From Buxus sempervirens (Eukaryota > Streptophyta > Magnoliopsida > Buxales > Buxaceae), in NCBI GenBank assembly GCA_947561395.2, contig OX387190.1, positions 33,412,858 through 33,476,857 on the forward strand: DNA of 64,000 nucleotides, given 5' to 3'. Each line of letters starts with the position of its first letter. Within the stretch, counting starts at the first letter, position 1. The notes below the pieces were generated by a model. That model was not told where the DNA came from, searched no databases, and was given only the letters and a program-made list of their open reading frames with translations. Both the position numbers and the translations under genes were made by a program. Shown one piece after another: positions 11,079-21,604 of this stretch.

Positions 11079-14000
11079 ATGAACCCTGCTGAAGAACAAT
11101 CTACTGTTTCGGCTGAGGCCTTTGCTCAACTGCAAGAGCAAGTGGCAGGGATGACCAAACTGCTGGAGAATTTGCTGGCCAACCAAGCCGCTCAGGCTCA
11201 GGTGCAGGCGCAACAGGCGCAGGCTCAGGTTCACCAAGCTTCATCATCCCACAATGCACCACCACAGGCTCCACCCCAAACTGAACTTCCACCACCAATC
11301 CAACCTATCCCACCTCAACCTGAACCCTCTCATCCAAACCCCGAGCCTATCCTGATCCGGGAGGAGGAATCTGAATGCGAGAAGGAAAAGGGAAAAGAAA
11401 AAGAGAGACTGAGGGTAGAAGTAGAGAGAAAATTTTTGGATAAACTGGAGTCCATTCAGGAGGAATTGAAAGAAGTCAGGGGGATCAACACGTTGGGTGG
11501 TACCAACTTCCAAGATCTCTGCCTGTACCCCGACGCATGCTTACCGGCCAAATTTAAGTGCCCGGACTTTGAAAAATATGACGGCACCGGATGCCCAATG
11601 AGCCATCTGAAGCTCTACTGTGGGGCGTTATGCCAATTTGGCCGGGATGATGGCATCCTGATCCAACTATTCCAGAGAAGCCTAACTGGGGCAGCCTTGA
11701 GATGGTTCGCAACTGTGGACCATGGCAGAATCAGAAGGTGGAAGGACCTAGCTGATGCTTTCCTTGCTCAGTACCGTTTCAATGCTGACATCGTGCCAGA
11801 TAGGTACGATATGATGAAAATGAGTAAGGGAAGAGATGAGACAGTTAGGCAATATGCCAAAAGATGGAGAGAGGCCGCCTCTCAAGTCAGGCCTCCCATG
11901 ATGGAGCCAGAGATGGTTACCACCTTCATTGGCACATTGGGGCATCCATTTTACAATCACTTGGTGGGTCAGGTTACCACCAGTTTCGCTGCCCTAGTAC
12001 TGGTCGCGGACCGGATTGAAGATGGAATCAGATCCGGACGAATCCACGACCATTCTGCCACAGCTCGTCAGCAGGAGCCCACTTTTGATCCTTCTGCCCA
12101 GAAGCAGAAAAATGGGGCAAGAAGGAATGGAGGAAATAAAGAAGGGGAAGTAAACATGGTACAACCCCAACCACCACAAAAACCCATCCAAATCAATATT
12201 GCTGCACCTCCACCCAGTCCGGTGCAGCCACAATCGACCTATCAAAACCCTCTCAACATTAATGTTCCTCAGGCAGCAATGCCCAACCAAAAAAGGGTAT
12301 TCTTAAAAGAGGAGAGAGACGCTTGGATGGCGTCCAGAAGAAGCAGGGTCCTTTCCCCTCTTCCTGTGACACCATCCCAACTTTTGCCATCTTTGTTAAA
12401 CGCAGGGTATGTCACCCTGAAAGAACCAAATCCGAATGCTTCAAAGGGAAAGAATTTCGATCCCTCCACCACCTGTGAATACCATATGGGTGCACCAGGA
12501 CACCCTACAGACAGGTGCTGGCCATTAAAACACGCCATTCAAGATTTGATCGATCAGGGAACCCTGTTGTTTAACACAGCTGCACCCTCTCCCACCAGGA
12601 CTGACATTGGTCAGAATCCTCTGCCCCAGCATAATGGGGCTGGTCCTTCCAATTTCGTAGGGACCATCTCTTCTAGACCTAGGACGTTTGATCCCTCGCA
12701 GTTAATTGCGCCAATAGGGACGTCCGTTAAGGTCTATTTTGACCAGGAAGGGATAGAGGAACAAATCAACGTCATTTCTGGAAATAATGGAAATGGCAAG
12801 ACTGCAGAGGACATTAATGCCTCTCTAAACCGGGCCGCCTCTCTCATGGCCCAGCTTAATGTAGCCAAACCCCCTCTCATTATTAATTGCAACCAGGCTG
12901 TTGCTTCCCCCACTACTCCATCACCCAAACCATCTTTGGTCATTAATTATGACCCCACCACTGCTTCAATTACGTCTGTTTCTTCTCAGACCTTAAAATC
13001 CTCTCAACCCAAGGCACCAAGGCAATCTTCGCCTCTGGTTATTGAGGTGCCTTCTTCTAACCTTATTCCTACATCAGCTCCTGCACCTAGGTCCCACCTC
13101 CAACCCTTGGTATTTAACGTGCCTAAACCCTCTTATTCAGAAACCGCTGTACCTTGGAACTACAGCGAGGGTTATACGACCACTATCCCAGTGGCCGGAA
13201 ATCAAGGTCAGGAGGAGGTAAACCTCATGACAAGATCAGGGAGGTGTGTAGAAGGAAAAGAACAAGAAAGGAAAGAGGCAGAGCAAGTCCAGAAGGGGAA
13301 GGCCAAAATAGGGGAAGACACCCCTCAGGTTGACAATAAGGAGGCAGAGGATCTCCTAAAAATACTGAAAAAGAGTGAATTCAATATTGTTGACCAACTA
13401 ACCAAGGTCCCTGCCCAGATATCAATACTGGGATTATTGCTTAATTCAGAAAAGCATAAGGACTCACTAATGAAGGTACTCCAGAGCGCCCATGTGCCCA
13501 AAACAATTGAGCCAGACCAGCTCGGCACGATGATCGGCCAGATCCTATCTCACAATGTGATAAGCTTTTCAGAAAGCGAGATTAGCCCTATTGGAGGCTA
13601 TCACATGGACCCTTTGCACATCACTGTGCTCTGTAAGGGTAACATGATAGCCAGGGTCCTAATTGACAATGGGTCGGCCTTAAACGTCTGCCCCCTTGTA
13701 ACATGTGTGAGACTTGGTCTGGACCAATCCAAGATAAAGCAAAACGGGAGGGTGGTAAGAGCTTTCGATAGCTCCAAAACACACTCCCTGGGAGAGATTG
13801 AACTACCGATTACCATCGGACCGAATATCTTTAATATCACATTCGAAGTGATAGATATTCCGGCTGCCTTCAATCTACTTCTGGGAAGGTCGTGGATCCA
13901 CTCAGCTAGGGCTATACCCTCTACTCTTCATCAAAGAGTAAAATTTATAAGAGGCCAAAGGGTAATAACGGTCCTAGCCGAGAACCTAGTCCCTCCTGTC

Positions 14001-14852
14001 ATACCACCTGACGTACCTTTCATTAATGTAGAATTAACGGCGGACAAAATTGCTTTTCACTCTTTTCAGTTCGAAACAGTCAACTTCATACCTGGGGGGT
14101 GTCAAAAGAAAGAGAGGTTGACCTGCGCCAATAAGATGGTGGAGAAGGTCTTAAAGGATTGCAATTTCCACCCAGGGAAGGGGTTGGGAATTAACCTGCA
14201 AGGAAGGGTGACGCCCATAGAGGCACAGAGGCTAGTCCCACGAGTAGGACTGGGGATGAAAATGAGAAGATGGAAGAGGGGATCACAGAAAGAAAATGAG
14301 AGGGGAAAGAATCAAGAAAAGTTCCCTCATTTAAGGGAAACTTTCCCGAGGCCCTCTCATACCATTCAATTGGCTCCTCCTGCAGATTCCTCCAAGCCTC
14401 CGTATTTCAATGACAACCCTTTTAGAAAGCCTTATACCTCAACCCTTCAACCTTTTATCCCCCTCTCATCCACTTTGACGCCTGAAGCCACGGATGAGCC
14501 TGAGCCACTGCCACAAGAGCAGCAGGATTTCACAGAGGAGACAGGGGCATTCTTTGCAATGACAGAGAATGAAGGAAGAGATAAAGCAGAAGAAGAAGTT
14601 CCTTTTATCGACTGGGCCTCAATCAAGATTCCTGATGAGGTCACCTCGGAACTCAGCCCCGAAGCAGAAAAGGGCAGTTTTTCAAATCCGGTAATGATGG
14701 TATCGGATCGAGAGTTTGAGGAGGAACGGGTTTGCACTATACCACCTGTTCCAGAGGGCTTTGTATTGAAAAATTGGGAAGAGACCCCCTTGACATTTGA
14801 GGCTGCATATGGTTGGCAATCAGCTGCGGCCTCCAAAAAAAAACTCCATTAG
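11079..14852 (+). CDS. Gag-protease polyprotein of the Ogre-like element
   Basis: 1257 codons from an ATG in good context (CTACCATGAAC). Order: glutamine/proline-rich N-terminus, charged coil around residues 95-140, retrotransposon gag domain at about residues 157-330 (CPDFEKYDG, GAALRWFA), an unusual zinc-knuckle-like element near residue 466 (CEYHMGAPGHPTDRC), an aspartic protease with LIDNGSALNVCP (catalytic Asp about residue 863) and LLLGRSWIH, then a G-patch-like stretch near residues 1030-1055 (HPGKGLGINLQG). DNGS in place of DTGS/DSGS is usual in the Tat group. Gag forms the particle, and protease cuts the polyprotein. The ORF ends in a region that overlaps pol in the -1 frame. No internal stops. 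Confidence 0.92.
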   Translation: MNPAEEQSTVSAEAFAQLQEQVAGMTKLLENLLANQAAQAQVQAQQAQAQVHQASSSHNAPPQAPPQTELPPPIQPIPPQPEPSHPNPEPILIREEESECEKEKGKEKERLRVEVERKFLDKLESIQEELKEVRGINTLGGTNFQDLCLYPDACLPAKFKCPDFEKYDGTGCPMSHLKLYCGALCQFGRDDGILIQLFQRSLTGAALRWFATVDHGRIRRWKDLADAFLAQYRFNADIVPDRYDMMKMSKGRDETVRQYAKRWREAASQVRPPMMEPEMVTTFIGTLGHPFYNHLVGQVTTSFAALVLVADRIEDGIRSGRIHDHSATARQQEPTFDPSAQKQKNGARRNGGNKEGEVNMVQPQPPQKPIQINIAAPPPSPVQPQSTYQNPLNINVPQAAMPNQKRVFLKEERDAWMASRRSRVLSPLPVTPSQLLPSLLNAGYVTLKEPNPNASKGKNFDPSTTCEYHMGAPGHPTDRCWPLKHAIQDLIDQGTLLFNTAAPSPTRTDIGQNPLPQHNGAGPSNFVGTISSRPRTFDPSQLIAPIGTSVKVYFDQEGIEEQINVISGNNGNGKTAEDINASLNRAASLMAQLNVAKPPLIINCNQAVASPTTPSPKPSLVINYDPTTASITSVSSQTLKSSQPKAPRQSSPLVIEVPSSNLIPTSAPAPRSHLQPLVFNVPKPSYSETAVPWNYSEGYTTTIPVAGNQGQEEVNLMTRSGRCVEGKEQERKEAEQVQKGKAKIGEDTPQVDNKEAEDLLKILKKSEFNIVDQLTKVPAQISILGLLLNSEKHKDSLMKVLQSAHVPKTIEPDQLGTMIGQILSHNVISFSESEISPIGGYHMDPLHITVLCKGNMIARVLIDNGSALNVCPLVTCVRLGLDQSKIKQNGRVVRAFDSSKTHSLGEIELPITIGPNIFNITFEVIDIPAAFNLLLGRSWIHSARAIPSTLHQRVKFIRGQRVITVLAENLVPPVIPPDVPFINVELTADKIAFHSFQFETVNFIPGGCQKKERLTCANKMVEKVLKDCNFHPGKGLGINLQGRVTPIEAQRLVPRVGLGMKMRRWKRGSQKENERGKNQEKFPHLRETFPRPSHTIQLAPPADSSKPPYFNDNPFRKPYTSTLQPFIPLSSTLTPEATDEPEPLPQEQQDFTEETGAFFAMTENEGRDKAEEEVPFIDWASIKIPDEVTSELSPEAEKGSFSNPVMMVSDREFEEERVCTIPPVPEGFVLKNWEETPLTFEAAYGWQSAAASKKKLH

Positions 14853-17800
14853 TGGATTGCCCTTTTCCTGAAGGTTTTAATGAACCTTCATCTTCAGGAA
14901 AAGCCTTTTTAGAAGGTTCTCAAAAAACTCAAAAAGATTTCTCAATTTTTTCTAGAAAATCTAAAGCTTTCAAAATGGTCCAGACTGCTTATGAGCCATA
15001 TATACAGACTGAATTAGAGCAAGTTGAATACGACTTCGACCTCGAGCTCGACTTCGACCTAATGGGGATTGAAGAGGAGATCGAGGCCGAAGACGATGAC
15101 CTTCCAAGAGAAATATCATATCAATTGGAACGTCACGAAAAAGGTATTCAACCTAATATTGAAGAAACCATTTCTATAAACCTGGGAACTGAAGAGGACC
15201 CAAAAATTGTAAAGATTGGTGCATGCTTGTCTGAAATACAGCAGAAAGAAATGTCCCAATTCTTGGCCGATTACAAGGACGTGTTCGCATGGTCTTATCG
15301 GGATATGCCAGGGTTGGATACAGACATGGTTGTACACAGGCTGCCCATCCTGCCAGGAGTAAAACCTATTAAGCAGAAATTGAGAAGGTTGAAACCGGAA
15401 TGGACTTTGAAAGTCAAAGATGAAGTAGTGAAGCAGTTTCAAGCCGGGTTTTTGGCGGTGTCCACATACCCTGATTGGCTAGCCAATATAGTCCCAGTTC
15501 CAAAGAAGGATGGAAAAGTCAGGATGTGTGTGGATTACAGAGATTTGAACAAAGCGAGCCCGAAGGATGACTTCCCATTGCCACACATCGACATCTTGGT
15601 TGATAATACGGCAGTGCACAGCCTGTTCTCTTTTATGGATGGCTTTTCCGGATACAACCAAATTAAAATGGCAAAGGAGGATCAAGAGAAAACCGCTTTT
15701 ATTACTCCTTGGGGAACCTTCCACTACACAGTCATGCCTTTTGGTTTAAAGAATGCCGGGGCGACGTATCAGCGAGCCATGACAGCCCTTTTCCATGATA
15801 TGATCCACAAAGAGATGGAAGTATATGTGGATGATATGATTGCCAAATCATGTGAAGAGGAAGACCACTTAATCAATCTAAAGAGGGTATTTGACCGTCT
15901 AAGGAAGTACAGCTTAAGGCTTAATCCAGCAAAGTGTGTCTTTGGAGCCACATCTGGGAAATTATTGGGATTCATTGTAAGCAGAAGAGGGATTGAGATA
16001 GACCCGTCTAAAGCCAAGGCAATCATCGAGATGCCAGCTCCTAAGACTGAAAAAGAAGTTAGGGGCTTTCTGGGAAGAATTCAGTATATCAGCCGGTTCA
16101 TAGCACAACTTACTGCTATTTGCGAGCCGATCTTTAAACTTCTAAGGAAGAATAACCCTACTATCTGGAATGGGGATTGCCAACAAGCATTCGACAAAAT
16201 AAAGGATTATCTGTCAAATCCTCCTGTTCTAGTACCGCCAATTCCAGGAAAACCACTGATTCTGTATCTATCAGTTCTAGAAACATCAATGGGATGTGTA
16301 TTGGGGCAGCATGATGAAACAGGCAGAAAAGAAAAGGCTATCTACTATTTGAGCAAGAAGTTTACAGATTATGAGACAAGATATTCGCCATTGGAAAAGA
16401 CTTGTTGCGCTTTGGTCTGGGCGACTCAAAGGCTTAGGCACTATTTTTTAAGCTATTCGACTTTGCTGATCTCAAGGATGGATCCGCTAAAATATCTGTT
16501 TGAGAAGCCGGCTTTAACTGGTAGAACAGCAAAGTGGCAGCTTTTGCTTTCAGAATTCGACCTGACATATGTCACTCAGAAAGCAATCAAAGGTCAGGCA
16601 ATTGCTGACCACCTAGCTGAGCATCCATTACCAGATTATCAACCTCTTAAGACGAATTTCCCGGATGAGGCCATCTTATTCGCTGAAGAAGAAAGTGAAG
16701 ACTCCTGGCAGATGTTCTTTGATGGGGCTGCAAATATGAATGGAAATGGGATCGGCGCAGTATTAGTAAAGCCAGATGGTTCACATATCCCAATTGCAGT
16801 GAAATTAAGATTTCAGTGCACGAACAACATAGCAGAGTATGAGGCATGTATAATCGGATTACAGGCTGCTCTGGACCATGATGTTCAAGAACTTGACGTA
16901 TATGGAGATTCGAGTCTTATCATCTTCCAAACAACTGGGGAATGGAAAACCAAAGATCATAAGTTGATCCCATATCACCAATATTTGGAAGAAATAAGTA
17001 CCAAATTTACTCGAATTTCTTTTAGCTATATGCCAAGGGCTAAGAATCAATTTGCGGATGCCTTGGCGACATTGGCCTCAATGGTTAGTATTCCAGAAGG
17101 GGTAGACATACAACCACTTGAAATTGAAGTCAGAGACGAGCCAGCTTACTGTCTTGTTTTGGAAGGAGCGCAAGAAACAGAAATACCATGGTTCCAAGAT
17201 ATTAAGAATTTCTTGGATAATCGAAATTTACCAGAAAGCGCTAGTCCCACTGAAAAAAGAACAATACAGAAGCTAGCAGGACAGTTTCTTCTAAGTGGTG
17301 GGCAGTTGTATAAGAGATCCTACAATAATGTTCTACTCAGATGCGTCACCAAGGTTGAAGCAGAAAGGTTGATTGAAACAGTGCACGGGGGAGTATGTGG
17401 GCCGCACATGAATGGACACATGCTCGCAAGGAAAATATTGCGATTGGGATATTATTGGTCTACAATGGAGTACGATTGCTGCCTACATGTTAAGAGATGC
17501 CATTTGTGCCAAATATATGCTGATAATAAGCATGCACCACCAAGTGAGCTGCACAGCATGACCTCTCCATGGCCATTCTCTATGTGGGGTATTGATGTCA
17601 TTGGGATGATTTCTCCAAAAGCATCTAATGGACACCGGTTCATTCTAGTGGCAATTGATTATTTCACAAAATGGGTTGAAGCTGCTTCGTATGCAAATAT
17701 CACAGGAAACCATGTTCTTAAGTTTCTAAAGCACAACATAATTTGTCGCTATGGGTTGCCAAAAGCCATAGTTTCAGACAATGCTTCGAATATTAAGAAC

Positions 17801-18436
17801 AAGGATATGAAGGAGATGTGTGAGCAGTTTCAGATAACCCATCACAAATCAGCCCCTTACAGGCCAAAAATGAATGGAGCAGTAGAAGCGGCAAATAAGA
17901 ATATAAAGAAAATAATCCAGAAGATGGTGGTAAGCTATAGAGATTGGCACGAGATGTTACCATTTGCTCTCCATGCTTACAGAACCTCGATCCGAACTTC
18001 TACTGGGGCAACGCCATATTCCTTGGTTTATGGAACAGAGGCAGTCTTACCTGTTGAGGTAGAAATCCCTTCATTAAGAGTGCTTATGGAAACAGAGCTG
18101 GAAGAGGCGGAATGGGTTCAGTCTAGATATGAGCAACTTAATCTGATAGAAGAAAAGCGGTTGAATGCGCTTTGCCATGGTCAACTGTATCAGAGGAGAA
18201 TGGCCAGGGCCTACAACAAGAAAGTGAAGCCCAGAGCTTTCCAAGTGGGTAATCTAGTCTTAAAGAAGATATTACCATTTCTGGAAGACCCTCGTGGAAA
18301 GTTTAAGCCGAATTGGGAAGGACCTTATGTAGTAAAGAAGGTCTTGTCAGGAGGAGCTCTTATCCTGACAGAAATGGATGGGGCAGATTTTCCTGAGCCA
18401 ATCAACTCCGATGCGGTCAAGCAATATTTCCCTTGA
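14813..18436 (+). CDS. Pol polyprotein: RT, RNase H, second RNase H, integrase
   Basis: Open for 1207 codons from a nominal ATG at 14813; real entry is more likely by frameshifting from gag near 14835. RT spans about residues 200-400, with WLANIVPVPKKDGKVRMCVD and the catalytic YVDD (Asp 340, 341). A gypsy RNase H follows (about 470-600), then an archaeal-type RNase H beginning MFFDGAANMNGNG (Asp 637), the mark of Tat/Ogre elements. Integrase has an HHCC finger (near 880-915) and the triad Asp 928, Asp 989 and Glu 1025 with 35 residues between the last two. The C-terminal part has GPYVV, as in gypsy integrases. All catalytic motifs are present and no stops break it. It makes and inserts the DNA copy. 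Confidence 0.93.
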   Translation: MAISCGLQKKTPLVDCPFPEGFNEPSSSGKAFLEGSQKTQKDFSIFSRKSKAFKMVQTAYEPYIQTELEQVEYDFDLELDFDLMGIEEEIEAEDDDLPREISYQLERHEKGIQPNIEETISINLGTEEDPKIVKIGACLSEIQQKEMSQFLADYKDVFAWSYRDMPGLDTDMVVHRLPILPGVKPIKQKLRRLKPEWTLKVKDEVVKQFQAGFLAVSTYPDWLANIVPVPKKDGKVRMCVDYRDLNKASPKDDFPLPHIDILVDNTAVHSLFSFMDGFSGYNQIKMAKEDQEKTAFITPWGTFHYTVMPFGLKNAGATYQRAMTALFHDMIHKEMEVYVDDMIAKSCEEEDHLINLKRVFDRLRKYSLRLNPAKCVFGATSGKLLGFIVSRRGIEIDPSKAKAIIEMPAPKTEKEVRGFLGRIQYISRFIAQLTAICEPIFKLLRKNNPTIWNGDCQQAFDKIKDYLSNPPVLVPPIPGKPLILYLSVLETSMGCVLGQHDETGRKEKAIYYLSKKFTDYETRYSPLEKTCCALVWATQRLRHYFLSYSTLLISRMDPLKYLFEKPALTGRTAKWQLLLSEFDLTYVTQKAIKGQAIADHLAEHPLPDYQPLKTNFPDEAILFAEEESEDSWQMFFDGAANMNGNGIGAVLVKPDGSHIPIAVKLRFQCTNNIAEYEACIIGLQAALDHDVQELDVYGDSSLIIFQTTGEWKTKDHKLIPYHQYLEEISTKFTRISFSYMPRAKNQFADALATLASMVSIPEGVDIQPLEIEVRDEPAYCLVLEGAQETEIPWFQDIKNFLDNRNLPESASPTEKRTIQKLAGQFLLSGGQLYKRSYNNVLLRCVTKVEAERLIETVHGGVCGPHMNGHMLARKILRLGYYWSTMEYDCCLHVKRCHLCQIYADNKHAPPSELHSMTSPWPFSMWGIDVIGMISPKASNGHRFILVAIDYFTKWVEAASYANITGNHVLKFLKHNIICRYGLPKAIVSDNASNIKNKDMKEMCEQFQITHHKSAPYRPKMNGAVEAANKNIKKIIQKMVVSYRDWHEMLPFALHAYRTSIRTSTGATPYSLVYGTEAVLPVEVEIPSLRVLMETELEEAEWVQSRYEQLNLIEEKRLNALCHGQLYQRRMARAYNKKVKPRAFQVGNLVLKKILPFLEDPRGKFKPNWEGPYVVKKVLSGGALILTEMDGADFPEPINSDAVKQYFP
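14835..14843 (+). promoter_or_regulatory. Candidate -1 frameshift site (nine A)
   Basis: In the gag-protease frame the text reads TCC AAA AAA AAA CTC CAT TAG; the -1 frame continues into pol (ACT CCA TTA GTG GAT). The run fits the slippery pattern X XXY YYZ. The gag stop is 9 bases after the run. In Ogre elements an intron in this area is the usual described solution, so splicing remains an alternative; a one-base length error in the A run would also mimic this. Confidence 0.55.
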
Positions 18437-19483
18437 AGGAATATCACAAGGAAATGATCCGAGGCCATTTTTCTTCCTCCCTCACAAATTCTAATATCCC
18501 TAGTTTAAACCAAGTTGAGCCTGTTCGTGTTTTAAAGAACCCAAACTGGAGCTTACAGTCGCGAATGGAGCAGGGTTAATAGAAAAACAAAAAGGGAAAT
18601 AGAAAAGAAAGGCCAAAAGAAAAAAAACAGAGGGCCAATATTGGGAATGGGGGGTCGCATCCATTATGACTGTAAGCCCAGTTGTCCCATTTTCAAGATG
18701 TTAAAATATTGAGCCTATAATAACTTTTTTTCATAAACCCAGCCCAGCCTTCATTTCGTCCTATCGATCAAGTCCTCGGTGATCTGGGTGTATTCCTTCA
18801 AGCTCGGGATGTTGAAAGGGCAATGACGGAATAAAACAGGCCGGTCCTAGTGAAAACCGTAACAGGCACTAGGGGCAATATTGGCAGAAAGAAGGCGAAA
18901 GAAAAAAGAGAATAAAAGAAAAGGAAGAAACAGGAAAAAGGTCACCAACCGTACTTGGGATACAGATTGAACCAAACCGCCCTTTTTCTACGGTTTTGGC
19001 AGAAGGGCTATGCAACCGCATACTGAAGACGGTTTTGGCTAAACCGTTCTGAATACGCGGTTTTGCGCAGCAGAAGTGAATTGAGCAGATTTTCTGCACA
19101 GGACTGAACCAGAAGGCTGGGGCAGGCCCACTGAAGGTGGGAAGGAAACTTGGGGATGAGTCTAAGGGTTCCAAGGGGGATGGATTGGCTTTCTCCTCAT
19201 TAACTGAAATACCCTTTTTGCCCAACTTACTTCAATTCGTCCAACTATATGGGATTAAAGCATTATGGACCAATTTACAATAAAAACACACAAAAATGAA
19301 AACTATATTTTGGCCAATGATGAGAAATCAGTGACTTTTCATTAAAACGGTCAGTTTTTACAAGCATATGAGAGTTCTGAGGCCAATAGTATAAAAACCT
19401 ACTTTGTATTCTCTATCTTTCCACTAGTGGAGTTTCTCTTTGTACAGAAGTGTAAAAAAGGAAAAAAAATATAATGAAAGGGG
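18437..19483. other. Noncoding gap between pol and the antisense genes
   Basis: No supported gene. It holds three near-palindromes (18975-19062) and is the zone where the sense pol transcript and the antisense gene 19484-21138 converge. Purine-rich text at 18590-18630 and 18885-18940. Confidence 0.7.
18975..19062. promoter_or_regulatory. Cluster of three 21-base near-palindromes after pol
   Basis: Copies at 18975-18995 (core CCCTTTTTCTA), 19014-19034 (core CATACTGAAGA, reverse direction) and 19042-19062 (core TTCTGAATACG), all within AACCG...CGGTT arms. Confidence 0.85.
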
Positions 19484-21138
19484 CTAATCTCTATCCCCTA
19501 GCCTCTCCTCAAGCTCTCTGATCCGAGCCGCCTGAACCGCCACAAGCCTTTCAGCCCCCTCTGCATCTGGGTCACTGAGGAATGAGATGACGTCATCGGA
19601 GAGAGTCTGCCTGGTCCTCAAATCTCTGAGCCTGGCCATGGTCTCGTCATGCCTGCGCCATGCGGCTCTCACCTCGAAGCGACGAGCCTGTATCTGCTCT
19701 GATAATCGCCGCTCCAGGTCTTCTTTCTCCAACCTCAAAGTGCGGGCCTCCTCCACCCATATGAGCTGAAGCCGCCTATGAGAAGCCCGCTCGGTCTCCA
19801 AGAGGTCCTCATAAGTAGGACACGGGATAGCGGGAGGATCAGCCGGTACAGAGGCACAGCTCTGCACCTGCTCCCTAATCCAAAGGAGATAGTCCTTCTC
19901 ATGTAATTTGGAGAAGACGGGACCTCTCAAAAAGCAGGCCTGCGACCATTCCTTCAAAAGGCGGAAGCAGAGGCCCATGGTGGCTGGTGTGAGCGGACCT
20001 ATGAGCTCTTCATATCCCTGAGGTACTAGGATCCCCTGCACCTCCTCTCCAAACTGCCGGATGACCCTCAAAGGCAAATAGAGCAAGGCAGACCTCAAGC
20101 CCATGAGCACAGCGAAGTTTCGGTCAGAGAAGCTGATCACTGTCTCAACGGAGGGCTGGTAAGCACCGGGCCATCTCACCTGGTCGTCCTGAAGAGTCCC
20201 CAAGAAAGCAAACCATCCCTGTTTGCCGCCATGTATATTGGGACACCCCCTGTTGCTCATCAAAACAGGAACGTCCAATCTGGGGAAGAAGCGCCGGGTT
20301 ATCTCTTCAACTTGACTCAGGTGGTCAAGTAACTAGAGCTGCACAAAACAGGGAAGCATTTCCAACCTTAGAAAATTTCAACATGGCAATAATAATTACA
20401 ATTCAAGGAAAGAGATTCAAATTTTACCTGAAGTATAGGGGCGCAGGCAAGGAAACTTTTCTGCTTCCTGTGATAGCAGTCAGTCAAGGCCTGGTATATT
20501 TCAGCCAGGATCATAGGGGCGAGCCTTTCGCGCTCCCTAACTTGGCAAATGACTGAAATGAGGGATAGATCAACCTCACTATCACCTCGGGGGAATAAAA
20601 GTTGATTGACCACTATCAAGGTCAAAGCATTGAACCGGGCCGACTGGTTTGGGCTATTCAACAGCTTTTCAGTCAAAAATGACTTTGATAGGGTCAATAA
20701 AGCGTCGGCTTCCCCTAACTCTTTCTTGTTAATCCCCAAAAAGGTGGAGGCTTCCTTTTTGAAGCTCGGTTTGAGAGGTGGGTTAACTACTTTCTTAGAA
20801 AAGCTAAGGTTGAGGATGGTTTCAACCTCCTCGACTGTAGGGGTCATCTCTTTTTCCCCAAACCTGAAGAGGTTCAATTGAGGCTCCCAATGCCCAATTA
20901 GTGCCTCTATGATTTCCCATTTTAGAGGAATCTTTGGGATTGAAAGGAGGTGGCCTAGATTGGCGGAGGCCCAATCCATCTCATCTTGAGGGGTCATTGA
21001 AGAGACCCACCTCTCATAGAATGTATCTACTATGGCATACCTAGTCAAATTAGGAGGTTTGGACCTAATTTTTGGTCTAGGTGCTGATATTTCAGGTACA
21101 GAAGATGAAGAAGGCACAGAAGCTGAACCAGAAGCCAT
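19484..21138 (-). CDS. Antisense accessory gene 1: DUF7745-like coiled-coil protein, two exons
   Basis: Exon 1 is 21138-20428 and exon 2 is 20332-19484, joined over a 95-bp GT-AG intron (donor CAG|GTAAAA, acceptor CTCTAG|TTACTT) in phase 0. The nearby TGCAG acceptor would give an immediate stop, so the TAG site is preferred. The product is about 519 residues. The N-terminal half (TRYAIVDTFYERWVSSMTP ... WEIIEALIGHWEPQLNLF ... PTVEEVETILNL) resembles the plant DUF7745 family, judged from memory. The C-terminal 120 residues are a charged coiled coil (TLRLEKEDLERRLSEQIQA) ending GDRD. No function is established. It runs against pol and sits upstream of the PMD-like gene on the same strand. Open reading through both exons suggests selection or recent capture. 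Confidence 0.72.
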
Positions 21139-21269
21139 TAATGGGCAAAAGTGGATTAAAGGCAGCTAGGAGAGAGAAAATCGCCGAAACAGGGGGTTTC
21201 TGACCTAAGCAATACGTCAAAATGACGTCCTGCCCGCAATTCGCGGTTTTAAAATAACCTAAGGGCTAA

Positions 21270-21387
21270 AACCGCATACACAGAACGGTTGTGTCTAAAC
21301 CGCACTTAATATGCGGTTGCATTCCCGCAAAGTTTAAAAACCGCGGGATAAGTACGGTTCTTGCACAACCGCCCTGAATGTACGGTT
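21270..21387. promoter_or_regulatory. Cluster of four 21-base near-palindromes upstream of antisense gene 1
   Basis: Copies at 21270-21290 (core CATACACAGAA, reverse direction), 21298-21318 (CACTTAATATG), 21339-21359 (CGGGATAAGTA) and 21367-21387 (CCCTGAATGTA). A lone half site CGGTT lies at 21244-21248. The cluster is 132-249 bases before the ATG of antisense gene 1, where its promoter should be, and about 220 bases beyond the end of antisense gene 2. Confidence 0.85.
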
Positions 21388-21604
21388 TTTGCACAAAAAA
21401 GGGGTTTTCTTCTTTCTTTTAATAAGTCATGTTCCCAGCACACCTGTTACCTGTATAAACACTTGTAACATGACAAAAATAAACAAAAATATACAAAAAA
21501 GGAAACAAAACCAAAAAAATCTTCTCTTTTCATATAAACTGTCAATGGATACATCAAGTTTATATACAAATATCTGATAAATCCTAAATCCTATCTCTAA
21601 CAGG

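Noticed and set aside
19587..19769. Plus-strand frames opposite the antisense genes (also 20606-20881, 23614-23847, 21965-22147)
   Set aside because: Mirror readings of the spliced minus-strand exons, which give much longer and domain-bearing frames.
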